A stretch of DNA of 64,000 bases from positions 1 through 64,000 of the forward strand of contig CANFXV010000002.1 in NCBI GenBank assembly GCA_947451115.1. The letters run 5' to 3'. The translations under genes were made by a program, and so were the position numbers. Each line of letters begins with the position of its first letter. The first letter of the stretch is position 1. Below, in pieces: positions 8,365-17,073 of this stretch. The DNA is from Bacteroidota bacterium (GTDB taxonomy: Bacteria > Bacteroidota > Bacteroidia > Chitinophagales > Chitinophagaceae). Under the pieces are notes generated by a model that was not told the origin of the DNA, searched no databases, and worked only from the letters and a program-made list of their open reading frames with translations.

Positions 8365-8763
8365 ATGGCAAGCAAGAAAAAAGCAGCAAAGAAAAAAGTA
8401 GTAGCAAAAAAAGTAGCCCCTAAGAAAAAGGCAGTAGCCAAAAAGAAAGTAGCGGCTAAAAAAGCAGCTCCAAAGAAAAAAGTTGTAGCTAAGAAAAAAG
8501 TAGTAGCAAAAAAAGCAGCACCTAAAAAGAAAGTTGTCGCAAAGAAAAAAGTAGCCGCAAAAAAAGCAGCACCTAAGAAAAAAGTAGTAGCCAAGAAGAA
8601 AGTCGTAGCTAAAAAAGCAGCACCAAAAAAGAAAGTTGTCGCTAAAAAAGTAGCAACTAAGAAAAAAGTAGCTGTAAAAAAAGTAGTAGCCCCTGTTACA
8701 CCAACAGTAGCAGTCGTAGCACCAACACTTTTTACTGAGCCAACTACTACGCCAACAGCATAG
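8365..8763 (+). CDS. Lys/Ala-rich histone H1-like repeat protein
   Basis: 132 residues, extremely basic and low in complexity. After MASKKKAAKK the chain is made of near-identical 17-residue units of the form KKKVVAKKKVAAKKAAP, four complete units flanked by degenerate ones, then a neutral Pro/Thr/Val tail of about 25 residues. This composition resembles histone H1 C-terminal tails and bacterial Hc1/AlgP/PhaF-like DNA-binding proteins, so binding and compacting nucleoid DNA is the likely role. Most codons are A-rich (aaa, gta, gca). A rho-independent terminator follows at 8782-8826. Confidence 0.85.
   Translation: MASKKKAAKKKVVAKKVAPKKKAVAKKKVAAKKAAPKKKVVAKKKVVAKKAAPKKKVVAKKKVAAKKAAPKKKVVAKKKVVAKKAAPKKKVVAKKVATKKKVAVKKVVAPVTPTVAVVAPTLFTEPTTTPTA
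8420..8660 (+). repeat. in-frame 51-bp tandem repeats in the histone-like gene
   Basis: About four to five imperfect copies of a 51-base unit encoding the 17-residue Lys/Ala/Val/Pro motif. Copies alternate between a VVAKKAAP and a VAAKKAAP ending, so there is also a 102-base higher-order period. Copy number could change by slippage or unequal crossing-over without breaking the frame. Confidence 0.85.
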
Positions 8764-8781
8764 TCAGCTTATTGAATTTAT

Positions 8782-8826
8782 AAATCCCGTACCGATTCCG
8801 TTTATTCGGGTTAGACGGGATTTTTT
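8782..8826 (+). terminator. rho-independent terminator after the histone-like gene
   Basis: AAATCCCGT (8782-8790) pairs with ACGGGATTT (8815-8823), with an additional bulged inner stem (ACCGA with TCGGGT), and a T-run follows directly. It lies between the histone-like gene and the metalloprotease gene. Confidence 0.85.
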
Positions 8827-8847
8827 ATTTTAACTAAAAACAACCTC

Positions 8848-11256
8848 ATGCGTAAATTATTAATGTTTTTATTTTTCCCCTTGCTGCTTCAAGCACAAAA
8901 CAATTCCATTGCAGAAAAAACCAAGTCCATGGAATTACATCAAGGGTATTTTAATTATTACTGGGATGCTGGACAGGGAAAAATATATGTAGCTATTGAT
9001 AAATTAGAACTCCCATTTTTATACGTCAACTCGTTGCCTGCCGGTCTAGGATCTAATGATATCGGGCTTGACAGAGGTCAGATTGGGGATAGCAGAATTG
9101 TCTATTTTCAAAGAGTAGGTAAGAAAGTTTTGCTTACCCAACCCAATTATGATTATCGTGCCATCACCAATGATCCAAGAGAGCAAAAAGCAGTAAATGA
9201 ATCTTTTGCACAATCCATACTTTTTAGCTTCAGCGTAGAAGCAGAAGAAAACAATACCCTCTTGATTGATGCTACTCCTTTCTTTTTAAGAGACGCCCAT
9301 GGTGTGTCAGACAGAATTAGAAAAATGAAACAAGGTACTTACGCATTGAGCGAACCAAGGTCTGCCATCTACATCAAGAATACCAAAAACTTTCCAAAGA
9401 ATTCAGAATTCGAAGCCACCCTTACTTTTGTTGGGGGCGCCGACGCAGGTAGATTCATTCAAACCATTGCTCCTTCTACAGAAGCACTGACCGTAAGAAT
9501 GCACCATAGTTTTGTAGAACTTCCGGACAACAATTATACACCCAGAAATTACGATATAAGAAGTGGCTATTTTGGCAACAGTTATTTTGATTATGGAAGT
9601 GACATCAGTGAGCCCATTCAGAAAATGGTCATCAATAGACATCGTTTATTTAAAAAAGATCCCACTGCCGCTTTGAGCGAACCAGTGAAACCTATTGTTT
9701 ATTATCTAGACAACGGTACCCCCGAGCCAATTCGATCTGCCTTATTGGATGGTGCAAGATGGTGGAATCAAGCCTTTGAAGCAGCCGGCTATAAAAATGC
9801 TTTTCAAGTAAAAGTATTACCAGATTCTGCAGATCCGATGGACATTCGGTACAATATGATCAATTGGGTACATCGTTCCACAAGAGGTTGGAGTTATGGA
9901 TCGACCATCTCTGATCCAAGGACTGGAGAAATTATCAAAGGTCAAGTTAGCTTAGGCTCCTTACGTGTACGTCAAGATTATTTAATATTCACCGCTTTAC
10001 TTTCTCCTTACATCGATGGAAAACCTGTAACAGACAAAATGAGGACCGCTGCTTTGCAAAGATTGAGACAGTTGGCAGCGCATGAAGTGGGCCATACCAT
10101 TGGCTTACAACATAATTATGCATCTAGTTACAACGATCGTGCTTCTGTAATGGACTACCCACATCCCAATGTTTTCGTGAATGAAAAAGGGGAAATAGAT
10201 TTTTCAAAAATTTACACTAACGAAATTGGCGCCTGGGACAAACGCGCAGTACTTTATGGCTACCAAGATTTTGGGAAAATAAGCGCCGACGAAGAAAAGG
10301 CTGCTTTAGACAATCTATTGGCAGAAAATTCTAAAAATGGTTTATTGTTTATTGCAGATGCGGACGCAAGAGCTGCAAGTGGCTTTCACCCTTATGCGCA
10401 TTTATGGGACAATCAAGCTGATGCAGTGACTGGTTTGGACCAAGTATTGGCTGTAAGAAAAAAAGGATTGGAACAATTTGGTGAATCAGCCATCAGCAAT
10501 GGCACACCACTTAGCAAATTAGAAGATGTATTAGTTCCCCTATACAATTACCACCGCTATCAATTCGAGGCGGTGACCAAGTTGATTGGTGGCATAAATT
10601 ACAATTACAGTGTTCGTGGTGATATTAATCAAATTAAACCAACTATTTTAAGTAATGCAATTCAACAAAGAGCATTGAATGCAGCAGTAGCTTGCTTGTC
10701 TGCAAGTACACTCGTATTGCCTGAAAGAATTTTAGCATTGATTCCTCCTCGCCCTCCGATGTATTATGGCGTGGGTGAATTGTTTGATAAAAGAACAGGC
10801 ATGAGCTTTGATGCTTTGGCTGCCGCAGAAGCCTTGACCGATTTTGAACTAGGCTTTTTATTCAATGTAGAAAGAGCCAATAGATTGGTACAAAATAAAG
10901 CCAGGGCCAATACCTTGGGCTGGGATCAAGTATTAGATGTGATTTTAGAAAAAACCTGGTATACTAAAATGCCAACAGGTTTAGAAGGTAGCATTCATTT
11001 GCAAACACAGGCATTAACCTTGACATGGTTGTTAGGTTTGGCACAAAGCCCTGAGGCCAATTATGAAGTGAGAACCATTTGTAATGATCGAATCCAACTG
11101 TTAAAATCTAAATTAGAAACTTTAGCAAAAACAGATCTTGCCCACAAAGCACAATACAATTATGCTTTAGAAAGAATTATAAATCCTAAAGACATCGTAC
11201 TTCCTAAGCCTACCATCATCCCTCCGGGCGCGCCCATTGGATGTGATCTAGATTAG
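8848..11256 (+). CDS. secreted zinc-dependent metalloprotease (DUF5117-type)
   Basis: 802 residues with a signal peptide (MRKLLMFLFFPLLLQAQ). The middle carries an extended metzincin-like zinc motif HEVGHTIGLQH at residues 412-422, followed by SVMDYPHP, reminiscent of a Met-turn. The N-terminal part (DQGQIGDSRIVYFQRVG-like segment near residues 70-95) fits the DUF5117/DUF5118 domains that flank this peptidase in Bacteroidota. Probably exported to the periplasm or surface; substrate unknown. Single gene, with its own terminator hairpin at 11307-11342. No type IX secretion C-terminal domain is apparent. Confidence 0.88.
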   Translation: MRKLLMFLFFPLLLQAQNNSIAEKTKSMELHQGYFNYYWDAGQGKIYVAIDKLELPFLYVNSLPAGLGSNDIGLDRGQIGDSRIVYFQRVGKKVLLTQPNYDYRAITNDPREQKAVNESFAQSILFSFSVEAEENNTLLIDATPFFLRDAHGVSDRIRKMKQGTYALSEPRSAIYIKNTKNFPKNSEFEATLTFVGGADAGRFIQTIAPSTEALTVRMHHSFVELPDNNYTPRNYDIRSGYFGNSYFDYGSDISEPIQKMVINRHRLFKKDPTAALSEPVKPIVYYLDNGTPEPIRSALLDGARWWNQAFEAAGYKNAFQVKVLPDSADPMDIRYNMINWVHRSTRGWSYGSTISDPRTGEIIKGQVSLGSLRVRQDYLIFTALLSPYIDGKPVTDKMRTAALQRLRQLAAHEVGHTIGLQHNYASSYNDRASVMDYPHPNVFVNEKGEIDFSKIYTNEIGAWDKRAVLYGYQDFGKISADEEKAALDNLLAENSKNGLLFIADADARAASGFHPYAHLWDNQADAVTGLDQVLAVRKKGLEQFGESAISNGTPLSKLEDVLVPLYNYHRYQFEAVTKLIGGINYNYSVRGDINQIKPTILSNAIQQRALNAAVACLSASTLVLPERILALIPPRPPMYYGVGELFDKRTGMSFDALAAAEALTDFELGFLFNVERANRLVQNKARANTLGWDQVLDVILEKTWYTKMPTGLEGSIHLQTQALTLTWLLGLAQSPEANYEVRTICNDRIQLLKSKLETLAKTDLAHKAQYNYALERIINPKDIVLPKPTIIPPGAPIGCDLD

Positions 11257-11306
11257 TTTATTAATTAAAGTCTTATTATATATAAAGACTTTGAAAGATT
11301 CCCCAC

Positions 11307-11342
11307 AAAAAAACCTCCTCGATTTCTCGAGGAGGTTTTTTT
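11307..11342 (+). terminator. rho-independent terminator, bidirectional form
   Basis: AACCTCCTCGA (11312-11322) pairs perfectly with TCGAGGAGGTT (11327-11337) around a four-base loop, and the flanking A- and T-runs extend the stem. T-run follows on the plus strand (metalloprotease side). Confidence 0.92.
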
Positions 11343-11383
11343 AAAAATCATTAGAGCTTGTTATCATTAGCGTGTTCAAAAAA

Positions 11384-11410
11384 CGAGGGGCCCGTTTATG
11401 GGGTCCCTCG
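11384..11410 (-). terminator. terminator hairpin of the E2 gene
   Basis: CGAGGGGCCC pairs with GGGTCCCTCG (one G-T wobble) around a short loop. On the minus strand six T follow at once, so it is oriented to stop transcripts of the E2 gene coming from the right. Confidence 0.85.
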
Positions 11411-11426
11411 AAAAAATCATTATTAT

Positions 11427-11470
11427 TAATAAATAAGGGCCTTAAATTCTTTAAAGGCCCTTATTTATTA
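11427..11470. repeat. long hairpin overlapping the E2 stop codon
   Basis: TAATAAATAAGGGCCTTAA (11427-11445) pairs almost fully with TTAAAGGCCCTTATTTATTA (11451-11470). The last three bases are the complement of the E2 stop codon. On the minus strand a T-run comes about ten bases after the stem. It may act as an extra terminator or protect the mRNA 3' end. Confidence 0.75.
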
Positions 11471-13084
11471 AATGAACATTCTTATAGGTTCTTCTAAATT
11501 CGCTTTTAAGGTTTGTAAGAAGGCAGACCCTGTTGCACCATCTACCACTCTATGGTCACAGCTTAAAGTTACATTCATCACATTGCCAGGTACAATTTGA
11601 CCATTTTTTACCACAGGCTCTTGCGCAATACCACCTACTGCTAAAATACAAGCATCTGGAGGATTGATGATAGCCGTGAATTGATCTATGCCAAACATAC
11701 CTAAATTAGAAATCGTAAATGTGCTTCCTTCCCAATCTGAAGGTTGTAATTTTTTATCTTTTGCTTTTTTAGCAAACTCTTTTACGGAAACACTTATCTC
11801 ATCCAAAGAAAGCCCATCTGCATAACGAAGTACAGGCACTAATAAACCTTCGTCCACTGCTACTGCAATACCAATATTCACATGATGGTTTTCACGAATC
11901 ACATCACCCAACCAACTGCTGTTTACTTTAGGATGTTGTTTCAAAGCAAGTGCCACCGCTTTAACAATAAAATCGTTGAAGCTAATTTTAACAGGGGCGG
12001 TTTCATTTACTACAGTTCTTGCAGCAATGGTAGCGTCCATATTAATTTTCATAGTTAAATAAAAATGCGGAGCCGTAAATAAGCTTTCACTTAAACGTCT
12101 TGCTATAGTTTTACGCATTTGTGAAACAGGCGTATCTACAAAACTAACTTGACCCACAAAATTACTTCTAGTGGTATTTGATTTTCCTGCAGCAGTATTG
12201 CTAGCAGGGGTATAATTTTCTAAATCAGTTCTAGTAATTCTTCCGTGTTCGCCGCTGCCTTTCACATATTTTAAATCGATGCCTTTATCTTTTGCGATTT
12301 TTTTAGCCAAAGGAGAAGCAAAAATTCTTCCCTCATTCAACACTTGCGTACTTGTGCTTGATGGTGCTGGACTTGCAGCTACTGCTACTGTTGCAGGTGC
12401 TGCAACAGCTGTTTTTGGCGCTTCTACGGCTGCTGCACTGCTAGGTGCTTTGATAGATTTTACAATGCCCTCAATGTCTAAGCCAGGTTGGCCAATGATA
12501 CATAACAATTGGTTGACCAAAATTTTTTCTCCTGCCTGTGCGCCTTGATACAATAAAATTCCATCTTTATAAGATTCCAATTCCATGGTGGCTTTATCAG
12601 TTTCAATATCTGCCAACACTTCACCTTTGGTCACCTTGTCGCCTACTTTTTTATGCCAACCTGCAATCACCCCTTCGGTCATCGTATCACTTAAACGCGG
12701 CATCAACACGACTTCTTCCATGACACTTAAATCAGCCACTGGTGCAGCAGTTTCAGCAGCAGTAGGAATGACTTCCGCCACTGTGACTGGTGCACTTGCA
12801 ACAGCACCATTAGTATTTTGTGCAATTAAAGCAGAAATATCTTCTCCTTCTTTTCCAAAAATGGCCAATAAATCATTCACTTGTAATTTTCCACCTCTTG
12901 GAGTGCCTATATGTAATAAAATGCCATCTTGATAGCTTTCTAATTCCATGGTTGCCTTGTCCGTTTCAATCTCGGCCAATAGGTCGCCTTTTTTAACGGT
13001 ATCCCCCACTTTTTTATGCCATGCAGCCACCACCCCTTCGGTCATGGTATCGCTTAAACGGGGCATTAAGATAACTTCTGCCAT
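11468..13084 (-). CDS. pdhC: dihydrolipoyl acyltransferase (E2), two lipoyl domains
   Basis: 538-residue E2 core of a 2-oxoacid dehydrogenase complex. Two lipoyl domains are seen (about 1-78 and 122-200), each with the lipoylation motif ETDKATMELES; the first acceptor is Lys43. Ala/Pro/Thr-rich linkers lead to a peripheral-subunit binding domain (FASPLAKKIAKDKGI) and the catalytic domain ending with DHRVVDGATG. Pyruvate dehydrogenase E2 is most likely because two lipoyl domains and this motif set are typical of it. No E1 or E3 gene is adjacent; a fused E1 lies 20 kb away. TACTTTTA ends three bases before the start codon (13088-13095, minus strand). Confidence 0.92.
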   Translation of the reverse strand: MAEVILMPRLSDTMTEGVVAAWHKKVGDTVKKGDLLAEIETDKATMELESYQDGILLHIGTPRGGKLQVNDLLAIFGKEGEDISALIAQNTNGAVASAPVTVAEVIPTAAETAAPVADLSVMEEVVLMPRLSDTMTEGVIAGWHKKVGDKVTKGEVLADIETDKATMELESYKDGILLYQGAQAGEKILVNQLLCIIGQPGLDIEGIVKSIKAPSSAAAVEAPKTAVAAPATVAVAASPAPSSTSTQVLNEGRIFASPLAKKIAKDKGIDLKYVKGSGEHGRITRTDLENYTPASNTAAGKSNTTRSNFVGQVSFVDTPVSQMRKTIARRLSESLFTAPHFYLTMKINMDATIAARTVVNETAPVKISFNDFIVKAVALALKQHPKVNSSWLGDVIRENHHVNIGIAVAVDEGLLVPVLRYADGLSLDEISVSVKEFAKKAKDKKLQPSDWEGSTFTISNLGMFGIDQFTAIINPPDACILAVGGIAQEPVVKNGQIVPGNVMNVTLSCDHRVVDGATGSAFLQTLKANLEEPIRMFI

Positions 13085-13087
13085 AGG

Positions 13088-13095
13088 TAAAAGTA
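13088..13095 (-). promoter_or_regulatory. possible -7 box of the E2 gene
   Basis: TACTTTTA on the minus strand differs from TAnnTTTG only in the last base and ends three bases before the ATG, so the transcript would be close to leaderless. Confidence 0.4.
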
Positions 13096-13209
13096 AGTTT
13101 TGTAATTGAGCCGTGAAATTACGTCAAAATTGTTTTTTTTCCCACCATAAAAAGCAATTTTATAGCAAAAAGCATCAAATTTCAGGCTATTTGAGCAAAA
13201 GAGTGGAAT

Positions 13210-14661
13210 CTATTGGCCTTGAGCCAAACTATAGGCTTTCTTATCCGCCCACATATTCAAAATTTCTAGGGAACAGATTTTAAAATCCATGGCCAAGGCA
13301 CGGTATAAATCAATCACTTCGTTTTGAGACATTGGCAATTCATTACTTGTCTCAAATCTGCAATAATATTGATTCACCAAATTGGTAAAAATAGAGCCTG
13401 AAGGCCAAACCTGTGTTCCTCTATTGGTAATCGTTACCAATTTTAGGGCCTCACTTGTGTGGCTTAAACATTTATCGGCAATCACTTGTGGTTGATCATT
13501 ACTTTCTATAAAAAAATCTACCCCAACAATTTTATGATGATCATTTAAATCACTTTGCAACATAGGATGATGTTCCAATTTAAAATTGGTGGGTGTTACA
13601 TAAAAATTAGGCAACAATGGTTTGGGATTATGTTTGGGTTGCTTTCCAAAATTATCAATGATGGCTTGCGCAAAAACAGTGGTGTTCACTGAAGGAATTG
13701 TTTTGTCACCAAAATCACCGGTATGTATGCCTGACTCTAAAGTAAACAACAAGGCATTCTCAATCATGATGGCTTGTTCCATCAAACCTAAATGTCTTAG
13801 CATGCTTAATCCACTTAACAACAAGGAAGTTGGATTGGCAATGTTTTTTCCTGCAATATCTGGTGCAGTTCCATGCACTGCTTCAAAAATAGAAATATGA
13901 TCCCCAATATTGGCAGACGGCGCAAAACCAAGCCCACCCACTAATCCAGCGCATAAGTCACTTACAATATCTCCTTGTAAATTGGTTAAAACGATTACAT
14001 CAAATAAATCGGGGCGGCTCACTAATTTCATGCACAAATCATCTACAATTACATCATCTGCTTTTAATTCAGGGTACTCTTTGGCTACTTCTTTAAATAC
14101 TTCTAAAAATAAACCATCCGTTAATTTCATGATATTGGCCTTGTGGCCACAAGTAATTCTTTTGGCTCCTTTTTTCTTGGCCATTTCAAATGCATAACGA
14201 ATTACTTGTTCACTACCTGGACGTGTAATAAAACGTCTGCCTAAGGCTACATCCTGCGTAAGCATGTGTTCAATACCTCCGTAAGTATCTTCGATGTTTT
14301 CTCTTACAATGGTTAAATCAATCGCAATACCTGCTTTACTAAAAACGGTATCAACGCCACTTAGGGTTTGGAATTTTCTATCATTCGCGTAAGTATTCCA
14401 AGTTTTTCTCGCAGTTACATTCACACTTTTTACCCCCTTGCCCTTGGGCGTTTCCATCGGACCTTTGAAAAGGATACCTAAGGCTTCAATGGTATCTTTG
14501 GCTTGAGGGGTCATACCGTTGTTAAACCCTTTATCAAAAACCCATTTACCCATGTCTACAAAATCATAGTCTAAGGGCACTTTGGCCGCATTAAAAATGG
14601 TTATCACTGCTTCCATAATTTCGGGTCCAATGCCATCACCTTTTGCTACTGCGATCTTCAT
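13210..14661 (-). CDS. icd: NADP-dependent isocitrate dehydrogenase (Thermus/Rickettsia type)
   Basis: 483 residues of the isocitrate/isopropylmalate dehydrogenase family, which decarboxylates isocitrate to 2-oxoglutarate in the TCA cycle. Seen: AVAKGDGIGPEIM at the N-terminus, NVTARKTWNTYAND, VRENIEDTYGGIEH, GHKANIMKLTDGLF, the divalent-metal segment LQGDIVSDLCAGLVGGLG and EAVHGTAPDIAGKNIANP. The main domain ends near residue 340 and is followed by a C-terminal extension of about 140 residues, as in Thermus thermophilus-type enzymes of nearly 500 residues. A minus-strand TAACTTTG box lies 59 bases upstream. Confidence 0.93.
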   Translation of the reverse strand: MKIAVAKGDGIGPEIMEAVITIFNAAKVPLDYDFVDMGKWVFDKGFNNGMTPQAKDTIEALGILFKGPMETPKGKGVKSVNVTARKTWNTYANDRKFQTLSGVDTVFSKAGIAIDLTIVRENIEDTYGGIEHMLTQDVALGRRFITRPGSEQVIRYAFEMAKKKGAKRITCGHKANIMKLTDGLFLEVFKEVAKEYPELKADDVIVDDLCMKLVSRPDLFDVIVLTNLQGDIVSDLCAGLVGGLGFAPSANIGDHISIFEAVHGTAPDIAGKNIANPTSLLLSGLSMLRHLGLMEQAIMIENALLFTLESGIHTGDFGDKTIPSVNTTVFAQAIIDNFGKQPKHNPKPLLPNFYVTPTNFKLEHHPMLQSDLNDHHKIVGVDFFIESNDQPQVIADKCLSHTSEALKLVTITNRGTQVWPSGSIFTNLVNQYYCRFETSNELPMSQNEVIDLYRALAMDFKICSLEILNMWADKKAYSLAQGQ

Positions 14662-14720
14662 TTTTGATATATTTTAGCTTGAAAACCAATTCGAGGCCAG
14701 TCCTAATTCATTAGTTTTCG

Positions 14721-14728
14721 CAAAGTTA
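14721..14728 (-). promoter_or_regulatory. -7 promoter box of icd
   Basis: TAACTTTG on the minus strand is a perfect TAnnTTTG. It predicts a leader of about 55 bases before icd. Confidence 0.5.
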
Positions 14729-14841
14729 CACGACTTATGGGGTCTTATAAAAAAATTGACTGCCTTTTTATAGAAGAGGCGCAAATATTTGGTACTTTTA
14801 TCCCGCAGTATTACCTGCCTTGTACAATTGACAGTTTCCCT

Positions 14842-15228
14842 ATGGTCTCAAAAATTTCAGAAGGTGTTGAAGTAAGCATAGAAACCTTTTATCAAAAGGA
14901 TTACAGCAATCCTTTGCAAAATGAGTACATGTTTGCATATCGCATCACTATTGAAAATCACAACGCTTTCCCTGTTAAATTACTCAACCGCTATTGGGAA
15001 GTTTTTGACAGCAATTCAGAACATAGGATTGTGGAAGGCGAAGGCGTTGTGGGGGTTCAACCCTTAATTATGCCGGGCAAGCATTATCAATATGTGAGCG
15101 GCTGTCATTTAAAGAGCGAATTGGGAAAAATGCAAGGGCATTATACCATGGAAAATATCGAAACCAGGGATCTAATCAATGTCAATATCCCTGCTTTTAA
15201 AATGGTAGCGCCAGTTAAATTAAACTAA
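14842..15228 (+). CDS. apaG: ApaG-domain protein
   Basis: 128 residues, the usual length for ApaG. The fibronectin-like ApaG fold is recognised by EYMFAYRITIENHN, VKLLNRYWEV, VVGVQPLIMPGKHYQYVSGCHL and GHYTMEN near the C-terminus. ApaG is linked to Co2+/Mg2+ resistance in enterobacteria, but its biochemistry is uncertain. The frame is open back to 14737 and contains an upstream ATG giving 35 more residues; the conserved domain starts at the ATG at 14842, so that start is chosen. Confidence 0.88.
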   Translation: MVSKISEGVEVSIETFYQKDYSNPLQNEYMFAYRITIENHNAFPVKLLNRYWEVFDSNSEHRIVEGEGVVGVQPLIMPGKHYQYVSGCHLKSELGKMQGHYTMENIETRDLINVNIPAFKMVAPVKLN

Positions 15229-15308
15229 GCATAAAAAGCAAGACACTTGCCTCTTCTGTGCTGCTATAAAACTTACTTAAATAGCCAGTTTATTTCTTTT
15301 AAAAAACC

Positions 15309-15316
15309 GACCTTTG
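15309..15316 (+). promoter_or_regulatory. -7 promoter box of nadE
   Basis: GACCTTTG matches TAnnTTTG except for the first base and ends exactly four bases before the ATG at 15321, the same spacing as at ubiE and pyrD. Confidence 0.5.
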
Positions 15317-15320
15317 CCCC

Positions 15321-17003
15321 ATGAAGATTTGTATCGCTCAACAGAATTATCATATTGGCAATTTTGAACAAAACACGCATAAAATTTTATGTGCTATTGA
15401 AGAAGCTAAAAAGCAAGGTGCAGATTTAATTTTATTTAGTGAGATGAGCGTTTGCGGCTATCCTGCCCGAGACTTTGTAGAGTTTAATGATTTTATCCAT
15501 CAATGTTATGAAAGCATTGATACCATTAAAGCTGCCGCGGATACCATTGGCGTTTTAATTGGCAGCCCCGCGCGCAATCCCAATAAAAAAGGAAAAGACT
15601 TATACAACGCTGCCTTTTTTTTGTACGAAAAAAAAATTGTTGCAGAAATACACAAAACCTTATTACCTACTTATGATGTATTTGATGAGAATAGATATTT
15701 TGAACCGGCGGATGAATGGAAAGTAGTTCCATTTAAAGGAAAAAATTTAGCCATCACCATTTGTGAAGATATTTGGAACTTAGGCGACAATCCTTTGTAC
15801 CGCATTTGTCCCATGGATAAAATGATGGATCAACATCCTGACATTTTATTAAACTTAAGTGCTTCTCCTTTTGATTATACACATGATGAAGATCGAAAAG
15901 CCACCATTAAGTCGAATGTATTAAAATATAAAATTCCCTTGTTTTATTGCAATGCCATCGGTAGTCAAACCGAAATTGTATTTGATGGCAGCTCCTTGGT
16001 TTTTGATAAAAATGCCAACTTATGTGGCGCTCTTCCTATGTTTGAATCGGCCTTGGCAGTTTTTGATTGTGCCGATGATGGGTCTATTTTAGCTCCAATT
16101 TTAGAACCTGCAGCAAGTGTTCCAAGCAAGGAGCTGAATCCTATTAAACTAATTCCCGAATTAAATATTGATCAAGTATACCAAGCATTGGTTTTAGGCG
16201 TGAAAGATTATTTCAATAAAATGGGATTTAAAAAAGCAATTTTGGGTTCCTCTGGAGGCATTGATTCTGCTGTGACTTTAGCCATTGCATGTGAAGCCTT
16301 GGGTAAGGATAATGTATATGCCATTTTGATGCCCTCTCCTTATTCCACCGAACATTCTGTTAACGATGCAGTTCAGTTAAGTAAAAATTTAAACAATACT
16401 TACGACCTCATTCCCATCAAAGAAGTGTATGAAAGTTTTTTAAACACTTTAAAACCCTTGTTTAAAGACCTTCCGTTTTCTTTGGCAGAAGAAAACATTC
16501 AAAGTAGATCGAGAGGTAATTTATTGATGGCCCTCGCTAATAAGTTTGGTTATGTATTGTTGAACACTTCCAATAAAAGTGAATTGGCCACTGGCTATGG
16601 TACTTTGTATGGAGACATGGCAGGTGGCTTAGGCGTTTTAGGTGACTGTTATAAGATGCAAGTATATGAACTAGCTAAATACATCAATCGCAATAAAGAA
16701 ATAATTCCTGCAAATATTATCACCAAAGCACCTAGTGCAGAATTGAGACCCGACCAAAAAGACAGTGATAGTTTACCTGCTTATGAAATTTTAGATCAGA
16801 TTTTGTTTCAATACATTGAAAAAAGAGCAGATCCTGCTGTTATTAAATCATTAGGATTTGATGCTGCCTTAGTGGATAAAACCTTGAAGATGGTCAATAC
16901 CAACGAATACAAAAGGAATCAATTCTGTCCCATCATTCGAATTTCACCCAAAGCATTTGGCGTAGGTCGCCGTGTGCCCATTGTGGCTAAATATTTAAAT
17001 TAG
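15321..17003 (+). CDS. nadE: glutamine-dependent NAD+ synthetase
   Basis: 560 residues, two domains. The N-terminal nitrilase-fold glutaminase (about 1-260) shows the catalytic triad context: glutamate in LILFSEMSVCGYPARDF, lysine in HKTLLPTYDVFDE and cysteine in ITICEDIWN. The C-terminal synthetase (about 285-560) has the ATP-binding LGSSGGIDSAVT, followed by SNKSELATGYGTLYGDM. It converts deamido-NAD to NAD using glutamine as ammonia source. Length and both domains are complete; the start follows a -7 box by four bases. Confidence 0.97.
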   Translation: MKICIAQQNYHIGNFEQNTHKILCAIEEAKKQGADLILFSEMSVCGYPARDFVEFNDFIHQCYESIDTIKAAADTIGVLIGSPARNPNKKGKDLYNAAFFLYEKKIVAEIHKTLLPTYDVFDENRYFEPADEWKVVPFKGKNLAITICEDIWNLGDNPLYRICPMDKMMDQHPDILLNLSASPFDYTHDEDRKATIKSNVLKYKIPLFYCNAIGSQTEIVFDGSSLVFDKNANLCGALPMFESALAVFDCADDGSILAPILEPAASVPSKELNPIKLIPELNIDQVYQALVLGVKDYFNKMGFKKAILGSSGGIDSAVTLAIACEALGKDNVYAILMPSPYSTEHSVNDAVQLSKNLNNTYDLIPIKEVYESFLNTLKPLFKDLPFSLAEENIQSRSRGNLLMALANKFGYVLLNTSNKSELATGYGTLYGDMAGGLGVLGDCYKMQVYELAKYINRNKEIIPANIITKAPSAELRPDQKDSDSLPAYEILDQILFQYIEKRADPAVIKSLGFDAALVDKTLKMVNTNEYKRNQFCPIIRISPKAFGVGRRVPIVAKYLN

Positions 17004-17073
17004 TTGCCCTAATTTTATAAGGTACGATTCTTTTAAAAACTTATATTGTACCAACAATAATTTCAATTGTTTT

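Noticed and set aside
8325-8594. Minus-strand open frame rich in Phe/Ala/Thr opposite the histone-like gene
   Set aside because: It is the antisense shadow of the Lys/Ala repeats; the repeat structure keeps the frame open, and the plus frame has the sensible start, tail and terminator.
8400-8690. Regular tandem repeats as a possible CRISPR array
   Set aside because: Repeats are contiguous, in frame and code for Lys/Ala units; there are no unique spacers and no cas genes.
12585-12932. 115-codon plus-strand open frame inside the E2 gene
   Set aside because: Antisense to the lipoyl domain and linker coding region; the Ala/Thr/Pro-rich linker produces long open frames on both strands.
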